Notes: generated from the sequence alone by a model not told the origin. A stretch of 64,000 nt of DNA from Steromphala cineraria (GCA_916613615.1 OU744725.1:58288575-58352574); one strand, 5' to 3'; positions 25,641 through 38,219 are shown, numbered from the stretch's first letter. Translations and numbers: made by a program.

Positions 25641-26312
25641 TACACTGACGAGAACGGGATACACAGTAACAAGCGCATTGGACTTTGGATCAAGACGTTT
25701 GGGGTTTGAATCCTGCCAGGGGCTCAGTACATTTGTATGCTTAGAGAAATGTTCTTCACAGAGTAAGGTATTAGTGTAATGCTACATTGCTACATTGCTA
25801 CAGTACCACCCACGGTTTCGCTATTTCAGTCGATAAATGCAGGAATCATAGCCATAATAGTGTTGCAGACTTTTTCCCTGCAATAATACAAGCACCTGTG
25901 ATATAAGTTAAAATACTCTTAAAGGGGCAGTAGCACGTTTTTTGATAATTTTATATTTTAAATGTTTCACTGATTATTGTAAGATAATGCTAAAGGTATT
26001 ATTTCGACAGTGTCAAAAATCTCATAACACAAACCAATCATCCGTAGTCAGAGGCCAAGGTATCAAGATTCACATAAAATCCATTGGCGGCTATTTTGTG
26101 TGAACACCTTTAATTCATTTCGTGTAAGAAAATAAATCGCATGGCTTAACTTTACATTATATATTTGATTTATTACTGCTTTATTTAGTTTAAATACATT
26201 GTCTTTAGATTGGAACCATTTATTTTCATTTTCCTGACATCCCCTTATATCCCCACTAAAAACGTGCTACTGCCCCTTTAATCCCATATCACTTCAGCTC
26301 ACCTTACACAAA
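25641..26312 (+). mobile_element. Old tRNA-derived SINE split by a MITE
   Basis: The head has a B-box-like GGGTTTGAATCCTGCCAGGGGCTCAG, and the body follows the SINE at 52840 (cagtaccaccca, catagccataatagtgttgc, tccctgcaataata, atataagt.aaatactctt). At 25919 a TTAA-MITE interrupts it. After 26281 the tail resumes as cccatatcacttcagctcacctta, matching the CACCT-rich end of the family. About 13 bp of the family consensus is missing at the right junction. Confidence 0.7.
25919..26281 (-). mobile_element. TTAA-type MITE, copy 5 (363 bp), nested in the SINE
   Basis: TTAAAGGGGCAGTAGCACG on the left and CGTGCTACTGCCCCTTTAA on the right. The interior matches copy 1 orientation. It sits at the SINE phrase aatactcTTAA, so its insertion is younger than the SINE. 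Confidence 0.88.
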
Positions 26313-27600
26313 CTTTTATCTTGCAAAAAACTTTTTTTCTGTTGCTGGCACAAATAGCAGAACTATCTTAAATAGAGAGAGTAACAAAGACATTAACCAA
26401 GATGAGTGAAACATGGAGCCGTGAGCTCTGTAGCTCATCAGGAGTATAAACTGTTTGATGTTAAAAGACCTAAATAATGTTTTTTTCCAACCCTTTCAAG
26501 CCTTAAATTGCCAAAAGTAAAAGATCCTGAGGAGTAGTCAAATGTGTAAAAAAAAGTTTACGGACGACAGCGGCCAACGCCATAAGCCCATCTTGCCTTG
26601 TATGCCTGATGACCTAAAAATTAAATCAAATCTTGTTTCAGGTTTTTCATTTTATTTACAAAAATAAGTTATTATTAGACATTCATTATACAATAATAGT
26701 ACAGTATATAATATACAGATTATGCATACAAACTCATAATTAGGCACTATGTTCAATTTACAATAGTATTATCATGCTATCAAACATACACATTTACATA
26801 GAGTTGTGCTATAGTTTTGTACATAAGTCACTATACTGATATCTGAAAGATTAATTGGCATGATATGACACAACTGAATCTAAAATTATCATTTTATCAT
26901 ATGATACACTCATACATACAACCAGAGATACAAAAGGCTAATGGTTATAAATATACAATTGGGACGGTATTGTCAGAAATGACAATATAAAAATATGAAA
27001 ATGTCAACACTCATGGAGATTCAATTATTTTCCTTGGACATTTTATGAGGTAAACGAGATATGAATAATTGTCAAACATTTACATTAAGGCAAGGTTTCT
27101 GTGAAAGTAAGCCTTTGGACGGAAAACCTATTACCATTTATCATAAAATCTTTAATGAATCTGTTGCAATACCAAATTCTTACATTATGACAACTTGACA
27201 AGGAAACCAATCATATATCCTAAAAGTACGCCTTGGACGGACAATCATACTGAAATTGAGAGAGACAATCGTACTAAAATGGAGAGACAATCATATTTAA
27301 TTAGATTTCCTCATTATTATGCAATCTTAAGAGAATCTGATGTCAGAGTATTTTTAAAGAAATAAATAACAATAGATTTTATACTCTTTCATATGAATGT
27401 AATATCATAATGTGCAAGAACATCAATGTACAAAATTAGATAAGATTTCAAATCACGTCTGTTTAAATCTTACTTAACAAAAACTGCAGATTGAGATTCC
27501 TTTTATTTATATCCAAAAACAATGATTAGGTTAGTTGCACTTAACACTTAAATAGCCAAAACACAGTGATAAAAACCTTGAAAAATACTGTTGTCCAATA
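26313..27600. other. Intergenic to TMEM138 3' flank
   Basis: No gene. About 26540-26600 (tttacggacgacagcggccaacgccataagccca) resembles the reverse complement of the start of the 50780 repeat family. The minus-strand TMEM138 transcript probably ends in this region; an AATAAA on the minus strand (TTTATT near 26650) is a possible end, unproven. Confidence 0.3.
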
Positions 27601-27605
27601 CTAGA

Positions 27606-27873
27606 CTTTCTTCAATTGGACTTAAATTGATAGTTCTTTTGAATAACAAAATAAGATATACAACAATTTGGCGGATACAAAAACAGGGAACCTTGCCAAG
27701 GCTTGACCAAAAAACTTTGATTGATAGTTCATTTTGAATTACAATGCAAGATTTATAAAAAATTGGCAGACACAACAACAGGTAACTTTGCTCAGTCTTG
27801 TCAAAGGACTTTGATTGATAGTTCATTGAGAATAACAATGAGAGATTTCAAACAAATTTGGATATAAAAACAA
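27606..27873 (-). repeat. Degenerate tandem repeat in the TMEM138 3' UTR
   Basis: Two to three diverged units of about 110-115 bp share tttgattgatagttcattt, aattacaatg.agattt and ttggcagacacaacaacaggta phrases. They lie directly downstream of the TMEM138 stop codon on the minus strand. Confidence 0.55.
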
Positions 27874-27887
27874 TTTAAGAATAAAGA

Positions 27888-30800
27888 TCATCTCCGCTTC
27901 TCAAACTCTCTCCTGATCCAGTCTGAGTCCTGGTAGAAGCGAGGATCTCCCAGTTTCAGGGCAGTTCTCTTGTAGAAGTAATAGTACAGAACAGCAACTG
28001 AGGACAAAAAGAAAGTATGGTGGATAAATTCAGTGACCATTTCTAACATTTAAACAAACTGAATATGACTTAAAGGGACCATTCAAGCGGGGTATTTTTA
28101 GTGGAAACGAAATTCTGGAGGACTTTCCTGTTTACAATTATAATGAATTTTTAAATGATAATTTCGCACTAAATTTTAAATATGTTTGTGAGGTTAGCAT
28201 TTCAGTTGTTCAAATTCTAAGAATTTGACAAAAAGTAAAGTGTATCAAATATAAAAACGTCGTGAAATGAAGCCAATCACCGAAGCTAAGATTGTGGAAT
28301 GCCTTACTACTACAAAATGCTGTCGTACTGATAATTTTTACAATGAATTACTTGTAAATATGCTCTTCTATCAATCAAGTAGTTATTTCTTAATTTTGTC
28401 AATGAATAAGCATAATACATCACATCTGTTTTCTCGAAATGCTAACATTCAAAATGGCTGATGAAAGCCGATCGATTGGCGCCTTTAAGCCTGGAATAAA
28501 ACCTCCAGATAAGACCAGAAAGTGGGTTTAATACCACCTGTTTCGTGTGTTTTTTTTAAACATAAATTTGTATCTATAATTTTTATAACTACTTAATTAA
28601 GCAGGATTCAAGTATAAACATTGTGCAATATGAAGCATTATCATAATATGGACGTGTTGAAATTTTTTTAGACACTTACCAAAAACTCAACTTGTTTTGA
28701 AAATAATAGTATATTCATGTATTTATATTGCATAGGTGGCAAATTTCAGAATTTTGCATATTTTACATAGATAGATATGCAGGTTATCTGAAGCTCTAAT
28801 AAAATATGAATATGAGCCTCTTAAACCACAACTTGATACTCAGTGGATATTTGTTACAACCATGCCTGGCAGCCGTGGAATAAATACTCAATTGACATTG
28901 TATAGGTCTAAAAAAAACAAGCACCTTTCGCCATATGTATCCAATGCCAAACTTACTGCTGTGATTTAACTTACGTATTCTCTGTACGATGAAGAGGATC
29001 CTAAATCCTGTCACATCCCAAATGTACTTATCAGGATCATCCCATCTCAGACTCTGAAAACATCGAAATGAAAAACGTGAGATACTCTAACAAGGGCACC
29101 AAGTCCTCCCATCAGCGTCCAATAACAAGAAACAGCGTCTTTATGGAGAGTTTAAGGGCCACTCTGTGATTTCCATCATATTTTTATTTTTTTTAATAAA
29201 CTTTCTATTTCAGAAACCCTGTTACAAATAGGGACATCAACCCAGGGTAGTAGATATCCCATTGAAATAAAAGTATAAAATATTCTAGATTTCTGTTTTT
29301 GTTGTTGATTTATATCATATTGATTTTTTAATACTAACGTAAATCGCATCAAACATTATCAATTCGTAACTGTCATTTTGACTGCTTTAGATAAGTTTCC
29401 AAAAGTATGTTCATGATTCATGTTATTGTCCATTTTTTATCATAATACAGATTCAAAACCTCCCTTTTGTGACAAGCTTTAAAATGACTCAAACAATCGA
29501 TACTTCTCGATCCAATGATACTATAAAACTATAACTACCCTCTAGTTTTTGACCTTGTGTATTGGACGACCCCCTTCTTTGACCCCCCAATTTCTGGCAA
29601 AAAAAACTCGCCTTATACATTGAAATATACGGTACTCACAAAGTGGCTCTATTAACCTTTTGTTCAAAGATAGAGCATTATTTACAAAATATGTATAAAG
29701 CATGCATAAATCTACTTTTCTAAATGATAAAAAATTTACCTTTTTTACCTGAAAAAGAATTTGTAAAAAGGGGAGAGTACTATGTTGCTATTTAGTAGAA
29801 CCCTAGTGATCCTTTGACCGCCATTACTACTAGAATTTATCAATAAGCGCTATGAACTTTAGCAATGGTGAGAGATAGCTATGAATAATGGAGAATTAAC
29901 ATGCTGCATATAGACGTAATCTACTCCACCCAAAACTAAGCATTCTATCAAGAATTTATCAATCAAGAAAGAATATAATATATATTTCTGTATACTAGGA
30001 AAATAGTTCTGAGGCATGAAAATTATTGAAATGAATTTCAATAAATCATCTGATCCAATTTAATGAATATGAAGCGATATTTAACTAAAACAAAAAGCTA
30101 ACCTTGATTTCACTTCTATAAAGAGGCAGTAGTGATGTGAAACAACATGCAACTTGAGCACTTACATAACTATAGTGATTCAACTTCACCACCACATCGA
30201 CAAGAAAGTGTGAGAATATTCAACATACACAATTCACTGAGTGAATATTCATCATACACTATTTACTGAGAGACTATTCAACATTCACTATTCAGTATTC
30301 ACTGAGTGAATATTCACTGTACACTATTCACCGAGTGAATATTCACTGTACACTATTGCCTGAGTGAATATTCAACATGCCCTATTCCCAGAGTGAATAT
30401 TCAACATACACTATTGCCTGAGTGAATATTCAACATGCCCTATTCACTGAGTGAATATTCAACATACACTATTGCCTGAGAGAATATTCAACATACATTT
30501 TTCAGTATTCACTGAGTGAATATTCAACATACACTATTCACTGAGTGAATATTCAACATACACTATTCACCAAGTGAATATTCAACATACACTATTCACT
30601 AAGTGAATATTCAACATACACTATTCACTGAGTGAATATTCAACATACACTATTCACTGAGTGAATATTCAACATTCAGGAGGTGAGGCATTCCACACTG
30701 GTGTCAGTTCTATACATAACATCTACAGATGTAGTTCGGAATGAAACTTAGTTAGCAGGGTGATGAATGAAGATAAAGATGAAGATGAAGATGAAGATGA

Positions 30801-33800
30801 AGATGAAGAGACTCTTGTGCAACAGGGTGGTGGTTATTGTTTACGTATGACTGTAGATCAGCTTCTGAATTACAGTTATGTTTAAGGAGAGAAGAACAAA
30901 GATATCAAGTACAGCAATCATTGGATCACCTCCAATCTGATGAAAATCTGGCATTTGCAAGTAACCCATATCTCTCCCTCAGTCACATCTTCAAACATAT
31001 ACAATATCATATCCTTCATTATCAAACATAAGGAATTAATTGCTATTAACCCATTTGTGCATGACGTCCCATAAATGGGACGCAAATTCAATGGTCTGGT
31101 TCTTAGTTCATATACAAGATAAATATTTGCTGTAAGCTGTTTTTTAATGGGAAGATGTCATATTAATATGTCAACAAAGTTAAATAGTTGTAGATTTAAA
31201 TACGGTGAAATCTGACAACCTGAAACAGAGAAGATACTAATTTAGCAAATTGCCAAAGTTTGAGGTACCACTGAATAATTGAATGTTCCATTTGAACTAA
31301 ATTGACTTGTTTTTAATGTGTTTCAATGTTAAATAGTTTAACTAAAAATAAGAGTGAAGGTCAACTAAATGTTTTTCCATGCTCAAACTTTTGTCAAATT
31401 AGCGTCCCACTTATGGGACGTCATGCACAAGAGGGTACAGGTTTTTTGGTCATTCTCGGAAATTATTCTTGTGAAGAAATATAATTTCTTGTCTTGATAT
31501 TTATTGGAAAGGATAACCTGAAAGGTAATAAAATTTGAAAAAAAATATAAGTGACTGATTAACCCTCTGCTGATATATAATTATGTGGACATATCCGAAA
31601 TTTCTGCTGCCATAGATTGTATTGATGATGAGGATGGTTTTAAGGATGAAATGAGTTAATCAGAGCATTTCATGTGCTAGAAGTACCTCATGAAGAACCA
31701 AACGTGGTGGTCAATGTTCCTTTCCCCGCTCTCTGGAGAAATTGTTAATGCTTGAATACTACATATATACTAAGTTTTTCACACAAAATTTGATTGATTG
31801 CTCTGCTGAAGTACACCTGAAATCGGAAATTGTTTGCATTTCTGAAAGAGGAAGTCCCCAAGATGTTGTCCAACTAAAATTTATTAAATGTCAAAAAATT
31901 TGGTTTCATCATGTGCATATAAAAAACCTGTACCCTCCTGTGCATGTCGTCCCATATATGGGACGCTAAATCAATCCTCAAAATAACACGGAAAAAATTA
32001 CTTGAGGGAAAAATAACAACTGATTCCCTTCATTGCAAGTTATGAACTATAAATTGTCACAATTAAATTAAAATCTGAGAGGTCATGCATAAATGGGTTA
32101 AGTAAATATATATCTATGAAATAACTTCATATTTTCTGTCATTCTGCTTATATTTCATTAATGCCTTCATATTTAAAAAAATTGTATAACTGACAATGAC
32201 ACAACGGTAAAGACAACAGTCAAAATGACTTCACTTCTAGAAAAAGAGACTTAAATGGAAGAAAATGACTTCAACTTCTTCAAAACCTAGTGGGAGGATC
32301 TTAACACCTCTTGGGAAAATCAAATTAGGAAACTAAATTTGAAAACTGTCCAAGCCAGCCAATACTGATTATGGTCAATCCCATAAGCGGAAGTTTATAT
32401 TTTTTTAAAGTTGCTTACATCATATATAAAGCAGCAAAACAAAATTATGAAGCTGCAATTTAATAAATCTACAGGTACCTTCACAATTCTTAAAGGTAAA
32501 CATGATTTAGGCAACCACAAAAATATCTATGCAGGGATCACTTTGGACAGGGATTTGGGGATATTTACCCATTGATGTATCAAGATGTCCCATTATCAAT
32601 ACTAATGAGGGGAGAAAGTCTCATTGCAAAAATCAAAACCATTATTTTTCTTCTCAAACATCCCATTACTTTCTCTGAAAATCCCATTATATTAGGCCGA
32701 GGTAAGATTTTTCTCCCTTTCATACTTTGAACCAGGGCGATCCCTGCTATGTTAAGTGAACATGGCCAATCTAAGTCTGTGAACAAATGGAAGAAAGCTT
32801 TCCTGATGAGCCACAATGGTGAAACACGTGATGAATATTGCCATTATTTCACTATCATCAATCATTTATTAAGTGAAAACAAAACTTAATCTCAAATATA
32901 AGCATACTACAAATATAATCTATTAATCATGGTCCAATACAGACCTTTAGTTAAGAAATAAAGTAGCCCTAACCATCATGTGTTTTGCAATAAAGTTTAG
33001 TTTTGCCCTGAACTATTATAAGCATGAGGTCGAAGGCCGAAAGGTTTTACGTTATAATATAGTTCAGGGCAAAACTATACTTTATTGCAAAACACATGAT
33101 AGCTAGGGCTACTCTATTACTTTTCTAGTATGTAGAATTTTACTGATTAAAGTTATTTCTACTCCAAATGTAAACATATTTTGTAAATCACGTCTGGTTG
33201 CAAATTGAAAATTCTCGATCAGGGCTATACCTTGTGACGTCATAGCCAATTGTTATTGACGTCATGGGACTTTGTTTCGTGACGTCACTCACAAACTATA
33301 CTTTATTGCAGAATAAAGGGTGGGCGGCGCTTTTCAACTTTACGGGAACAATACTAGAATAGCTTTTAAAGACCAATGTTCTTTCGCCTATGATTTTCTA
33401 GTTATGGTTGAGATTTCAAGTCCAACCTACCCCATAGGCCTGATGAGTTAATGAGTTAGAGTACAATGAGATCTGATTCTAATGAAATAAGACAATATTC
33501 AGTCAAAAGATGAAATGAAATCAAATAAATGAGCATTCAAAAGAAGAGCTGAGAATAAATGCAACTGAAATTTGTATACAAGTGGCATTGAAGGATTGCT
33601 GTGGTAAATACTTGGATCATACCTGCGATTCAAACAACACCTAAAATAACAAAACATTCTTGCTGAAGCTTTCAGAGCTGAAAGATGATCTTCAAAACAT
33701 TACATTAACCTCATCCTGTCCCAGGGTACGAACGTTACGCTAAGTCCACTAATCTGTACCCTGGGCTCAGAAGCTAGATTCGCTTGTGCGGCCTGACTTG

Positions 33801-35842
33801 GGAAATGGTCAATCAAATCTTTTTTTATCGAGAAGGTGGCAAGAAAATGATTTGATTGGCTACATCCCAAGTCGGGCCGCGTGAGCGAATCTAGCTTCTG
33901 AGCCCAGGGTACAGATTAGTGGAGTTTGCGTAACATTCGTACCCTGAGACAGGATGCATTAACCTTAACTCTGGTTGTAAAAGATTGATGAACAAAATTT
34001 TTTTTTTCAAAGATATATGATGATAACCAAAAGAGATATATTATTTCATAACTGCGGATTAACCTGGGAATACTTTTTCACTGAGAATTGACTTTAAAAC
34101 AGCAATGCATGGATTATTCAAACAAAAAACATCAATGTTTAACCTCTGATATTGCATATGCAAACTATAAGCACTGGATTATTTCAGAAGTTGGTGCAAT
34201 AAGCAGCTTCTGTGTTTGCATTTTTATCTTACAAAGAGAGATGCAGTGAAAATTAGCATGTCAAAAAAAGGGAGTGTTTTATCATTTATGATTCCACAAT
34301 ATGGAAACATCACCTAATTAATTAGTAATTTGAGAACAAAAGCTTGAATGTAAATTTTAGATATATAATTTTTTTTTAAATTTTGAATAACTAAAGAAAA
34401 TATTAAAAAGTATAAAGAGGATAAGAACAATGAATATAGTAACTTTATGAACGGTAAAATAAATATTGGCAAGCATCAGCAATAAGTAAATATATATTAT
34501 ATATGATAAACCTATCATGGTATTCAACATGCATGCAATAAACACTAACATGCAGACACCTATTATTTAGTTTATTCAAATCACAACAATACATCTACTG
34601 TAGTTGGACATTTCAACTTCTATAGAAATTTACACATCTATTTCAGAATCAAAACATATTAAAACAATAATTATATATTTATACTTATAACTCTTATTAA
34701 AATAATTAATTTAAAGAAAGCATTTCAGCATTATTTTGGATAAACAGTACAGATCATATTCATACATCATATTTATGAATGCAGACTAATTATATTAGTT
34801 ACTGATAAAACCAGTAGAAATTGTTATTTCAAAATATTAGTATAACAGGACACAAACCTATGTTAGTAAGAATGTACTAAGAAATACCTATGACCAAATT
34901 TGATTAATCATCCACCGGTGTGAGAGTTAAAATATTAATTCATAAAATTGCTATCAAATCAGCTCTTGTTACTTACCATGCCGTATACATGTAAAGCTAT
35001 ACACATGATGAAGTAGATGAAGGTGACAGAGATTGGGACTCGGAACTTGTTGACTAGAATATTCACAAGTCCTGCCTGGAAGATGTAGGTGTTGAAAAAC
35101 AGCAAGAACACAACGATCACAGCGAACAGGATACAGATGTCTTGAATCCTGAAATAAACAAGATATGTACATGGCATGTTCATAATCGATGTATAATACT
35201 CAGTGATCAAGGAGGATGGTATTCTCATGAAATAATATCAGGGGTCGAAATTAGTCCTTTTGGGGTACTAGCCATTCGAACAAGTGCATTCATGAGAGCA
35301 CTAGCCCAAAGACATTCTGACTAGCCAAATACAACCATAGAATTGTATTTTCTTTAAATTCAACTATAGTCCTTTGGACTACCAGTCTCTGCACTTTACT
35401 AGCCCAGCATCTTTTTCACTAGTCATTGGCTACCGGGCTAGTGCTAATTTCCAACCCTGATTATTTACATACTGGTAATTATGATATAAGGAAGGTGTAT
35501 TCTCTGATACTTACACATATAATATGAGGAACATCATATTCTCATATATTTTCATCAGTTACTTACATATGTAATAAAAAGAAGGTATATTCTGATATGT
35601 CTGATACTTACACATAAAATATGAGGAGGATGATATTCTCATATATTTTCATCTGTTACTTACATATATAGTATAAGGAAGGTATATTGACTATATTCTC
35701 ATATCTCTGATACTTACACATATAATATGAGGAGGATGATATTCTCATATCTCATCATCTCTGTGAAGGAGTTAAGGACCAGATCAACCAGTAGTAGCAA
35801 ATACTGGCAGTACAGGATTGGACGATAACGACTGACCAACAT
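27888..35842 (-). CDS. TMEM138: TMEM138, four-pass transition-zone membrane protein
   Basis: Four minus-strand coding exons: 35842-35718, 35148-34977, 29053-28975, 27997-27888; all GT-AG, phases 2, 0 and 1 agree, giving 161 residues against 162 in human. Recognisable conserved blocks are NSFTEMM, then IQDI....[13 protein letters not shown] in exon 2, [12 protein letters not shown] in exon 3, and [18 protein letters not shown] near the C-terminus. Four hydrophobic segments are expected. In vertebrates TMEM138 is needed for the ciliary transition zone and is mutated in Joubert syndrome. The start is fixed by an in-frame stop 15 bases upstream of the ATG and by alignment. The 5' UTR part of exon 1 runs to an acceptor at 35945, so at least one noncoding exon lies upstream. 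The 5.9 kb intron 2 is full of repeats. Identity is near certain. Confidence 0.97.
30213..30675. repeat. 29-bp palindromic minisatellite
   Basis: About 15 units of CACTATTCACTGAGTGAAT + ATTCAACATA. Each unit contains the dyad TATTCACTGAGTGAATA, so single strands could form short hairpins at regular spacing. It lies in TMEM138 intron 2. Confidence 0.9.
30766..30808. repeat. (GATGAA)n microsatellite
   Basis: Short run of gaagat hexamers, about seven units, 90 bp from the end of the 29-bp minisatellite. Confidence 0.85.
31046..31438. mobile_element. Inverted-repeat element with CGTCCCAT..ATGGGACG ends, copy 1
   Basis: The left end reads TTAACCCATTTGTGCATGAC then a hairpin cgtcccataaatgggacg. 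The right end reads gcgtcccacttatgggacgtcatgcacaagagggtac. The two ends are inverted repeats of about 36 bp, each also self-complementary. A second, shorter copy lies 0.5 kb away. Confidence 0.65.
31930..32101. mobile_element. Same element family, internally deleted copy 2
   Basis: Starts gtaccctcctgtgcatgtcg with the tcccatatatgggacgc hairpin and ends ggtcatgcataaatgggttaa. It is inverted relative to copy 1 and has lost the hairpin of its other end. Confidence 0.6.
32963..33345. mobile_element. Foldback element with perfect long arms and three TGACGTCA sites
   Basis: Arms 32963-33017 and 33058-33112 pair almost without mismatch around a 40-base centre containing ggtcgaaggccgaaagg. To the right are three CRE palindromes at 33235-33242, 33257-33264 and 33280-33287, then a phrase ctatactttattgca shared with the hairpin arm. 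This repeats the architecture seen at 3368-3670, including a GC-rich ggcggcg/gccaccgcc segment beyond the sites. Confidence 0.65.
33712..33956. mobile_element. Mutator-like MITE with long inverted repeats and 9-bp duplication
   Basis: Long terminal inverted repeats of about 75 bp start CATCCTGTCCCAGGGTACGA and end with the complement. The flanks carry an exact 9-bp direct repeat, cattaacct, at 33703-33711 and 33957-33965. Long inverted repeats with a 9-bp duplication are typical of Mutator-like non-autonomous elements. Confidence 0.8.
35504..35757 (-). repeat. Triplicated end of TMEM138 coding exon 1 with its splice donor
   Basis: Reading the minus strand, the exon end (atgagaatatcatcctcctc) plus the gtaagtatcag donor at 35717 is followed about 105 and 200 bp later by two copies of the same exon-end and donor sequence, at about 35650-35600 and 35555-35504. 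The copies lie in intron 1 and each keeps a GTAAGT. Confidence 0.75.
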
Positions 35843-35870
35843 CTTGATGGTCGAGCTTTAACCAATTGAA

Positions 35871-35935
35871 TCAAAATCTCATATATGTCCTGGGTTCTTT
35901 TATCTGTTCAGCAAACTCCTTCTGTCTTTCACCAT
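35871..35935 (-). promoter_or_regulatory. Two upstream ORFs in the TMEM138 leader
   Basis: Within the 5' UTR part of exon 1 a 12-codon frame (ATG at 35935, TAA ending 35900) and a 4-codon frame (ATG at 35882, TGA ending 35871) precede the main ATG at 35842. They could lower main-frame initiation if the exon is transcribed as modelled. Confidence 0.45.
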
Positions 35936-35944
35936 CTTTACTTG

Positions 35945-38161
35945 CTGAAAATAAATGGGAAGACTGTGATGTGAATTCAATCAATTTAATAACACCATAA
36001 ATATGAAATGTAATGTTATAAGATAATACTTTATTATCCCGGAGGAAATTCTTTTTACATCAAAACGACCTCATACATATATGGCTCACATTGTACAACT
36101 ACAGACAAAACATCACATAAAGAATATGACACAACAATAAAGGCAACATTTAGCTTTCAGTAGCATACATATAGATATTCAAAGGCTGAATGGTGTTAAT
36201 ATTTACAATTGAAATTTCTAAACATTTATTAATTTCACAAATACTTTCTAGGATGAAGATTGTCAGGCTCTGTTCGTTTTTGGAGAAGTTAACTGAAACC
36301 ATGAGTTTGTGATTACAATGTGTTTGTGCCATGAGGGCGCCGGTGATATTTCTTTATGGGCCATGTAGGAAAAATTAGCGCAAATGTCACAATGCGCAGC
36401 CAAGAATTAAATTATGGAACGTTACAAAGTTTACTTGATATTCTTTCAAGAATATCCTGATTCCTGGTACTGTAGCCTGTAACACCATAGTGATCTTCTA
36501 AATTGGCAACAAGAAGTGATTTGACCTGCTGAGTCCAGGCAATATAAGTAAGCAACATCAATACCAAATCATAATTTTGCTTCCCTAAGGACTCGAAGAC
36601 ACAGTTCATAATTTCTAAATTGTATGAGTAAAAGCAGGACTTTGGGGTAGATTTATCACTGATTATCGTTATGCAATCAGATAATTAAAAACAGATATCG
36701 AGGATACATACTTTTAACCCATATAACACTAAAGTATGTTGCAAATAACCGGTCAATTGTCGATAATGATAACAGTAAACGCAGTTGTCAACCGGAATTC
36801 GACATGTTTACACTCGAAACGTATTCTCGTACACCCTCGCGAGATTTTACTTGTGTCTCCGGAGCTTGTTAACCAGAAGAAAAACACAAAAATGTTACTA
36901 ATAAATCGAAATAGTCCCTTTTATAAAGAGAATATAATTTTAAATCTAACAAGATAGTATTTGTGGTTAAAGGAAACTTGTCAATCTCTGACAAAAGAAG
37001 TTATTCGTCTTTTCTATTGATTTTAAGAATACACATTTTCCGGATTTTACCGTACCAAAAATATGGCGGAGCAAACGCGCGAAACGACTTGACTTGAACA
37101 ACAACTTTGCAAACTTCATGACATACATGTACAAGTTATAATTTTCTGATTTGAAAACACCAATCACGAACCAATTAGTGAATTATTAAGGATAGATGTC
37201 ATCTATGTATTGTTCAATGGTAAAGAGTTCGTGCTAAATTTTAGAGCTGCAATTATTTGACAAAACGGAGCCGATAAAACAAATATCGTAATCGTTCGGT
37301 TTTCGATCAGGTCATAAGAGCGTTTCTATGTATAAATGCAGAAAGGCAGGGGCCATGGGTCATTTTGCACATTAGATGAAAAAATGCCCCATCAAAATTT
37401 GGAGGTTTCTATTGATTAAAAGAGCAATGTCCCATGTTTAGTTCAGAAACTTATTGAAAACCCTGAAATTTTTCCATTTTCAAAGATGTCTTTGAGTTTC
37501 CCAATCCCTGTAAATGCATTTCAAACCTTATTCCCATTTCCTTCACAATCTTAAAAAATCTTTGACAGGAATCGAAAGTTTAGGGAAAGTCAACAAGTCT
37601 TAGAAATTTCAAATGAATGTCAAGAAAAGAGAATGACATGAGGTTTATTTAATTACTGTAATCAATTGAGAGAAACTTTTAAATGGGACATTAATTACTG
37701 GTAGGCATTACTATTCCCTGCTACAACAGCTTTATTCAATCGGCCTAATCAGTAACCTGATAAATACCAAGATAGTGTTTTGGGGAATTGTTAATTATGT
37801 TAAAGAGGTGACGTTATGCATCGATTACCGGTAAAATTTTCTACTTGAATACAGTGAGTTATAATTGAGATAATAACCACTTCAATTAAGCTTTTTTCAA
37901 CATTTAATACCCTGTTTTGAGAATTACCACCAATATTCAAAAGTAAGCACTTTAAAAAATTAGTGGAACATAACTTGCTCTTGTCTCAATTTGCTTATCT
38001 ATACAGTTCAGTAATGAACGGTATCATGATTTCCCTTGTATTATGCATTAAGATACTTTATCTTAACCGTCTCAAAATTTTTAAAATTTGACCAGACTGT
38101 TATGAATGGTCCCAAGACTCTTATGGCTATCAATCATAAGTCTGTTGTGTTTTATTTTCAG
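35945..38161. promoter_or_regulatory. Head-to-head intergenic region between TMEM138 and TUBGCP2
   Basis: The two coding regions point away from each other. Acceptors at 35945 (minus) and 38161 (plus) show that both start codons lie in second or later exons, so the true 5' exons and promoter(s) are in this 2.2 kb. A CG-rich patch at about 36760-36860 and 37060-37100, with a tatggcgg motif (YY1-like) at 37061, is the best core. No TATA box was recognised. Confidence 0.5.
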
Positions 38162-38219
38162 CAAGTGCCTTGTGAAAACAGGATGAATTTCTAAAACCTT
38201 ATTCAATCAAACATCAAAA

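Noticed and set aside
30213..30675. CRISPR-like regular repeats
   Set aside because: Pure tandem repeats without unique spacers, in an animal intron.
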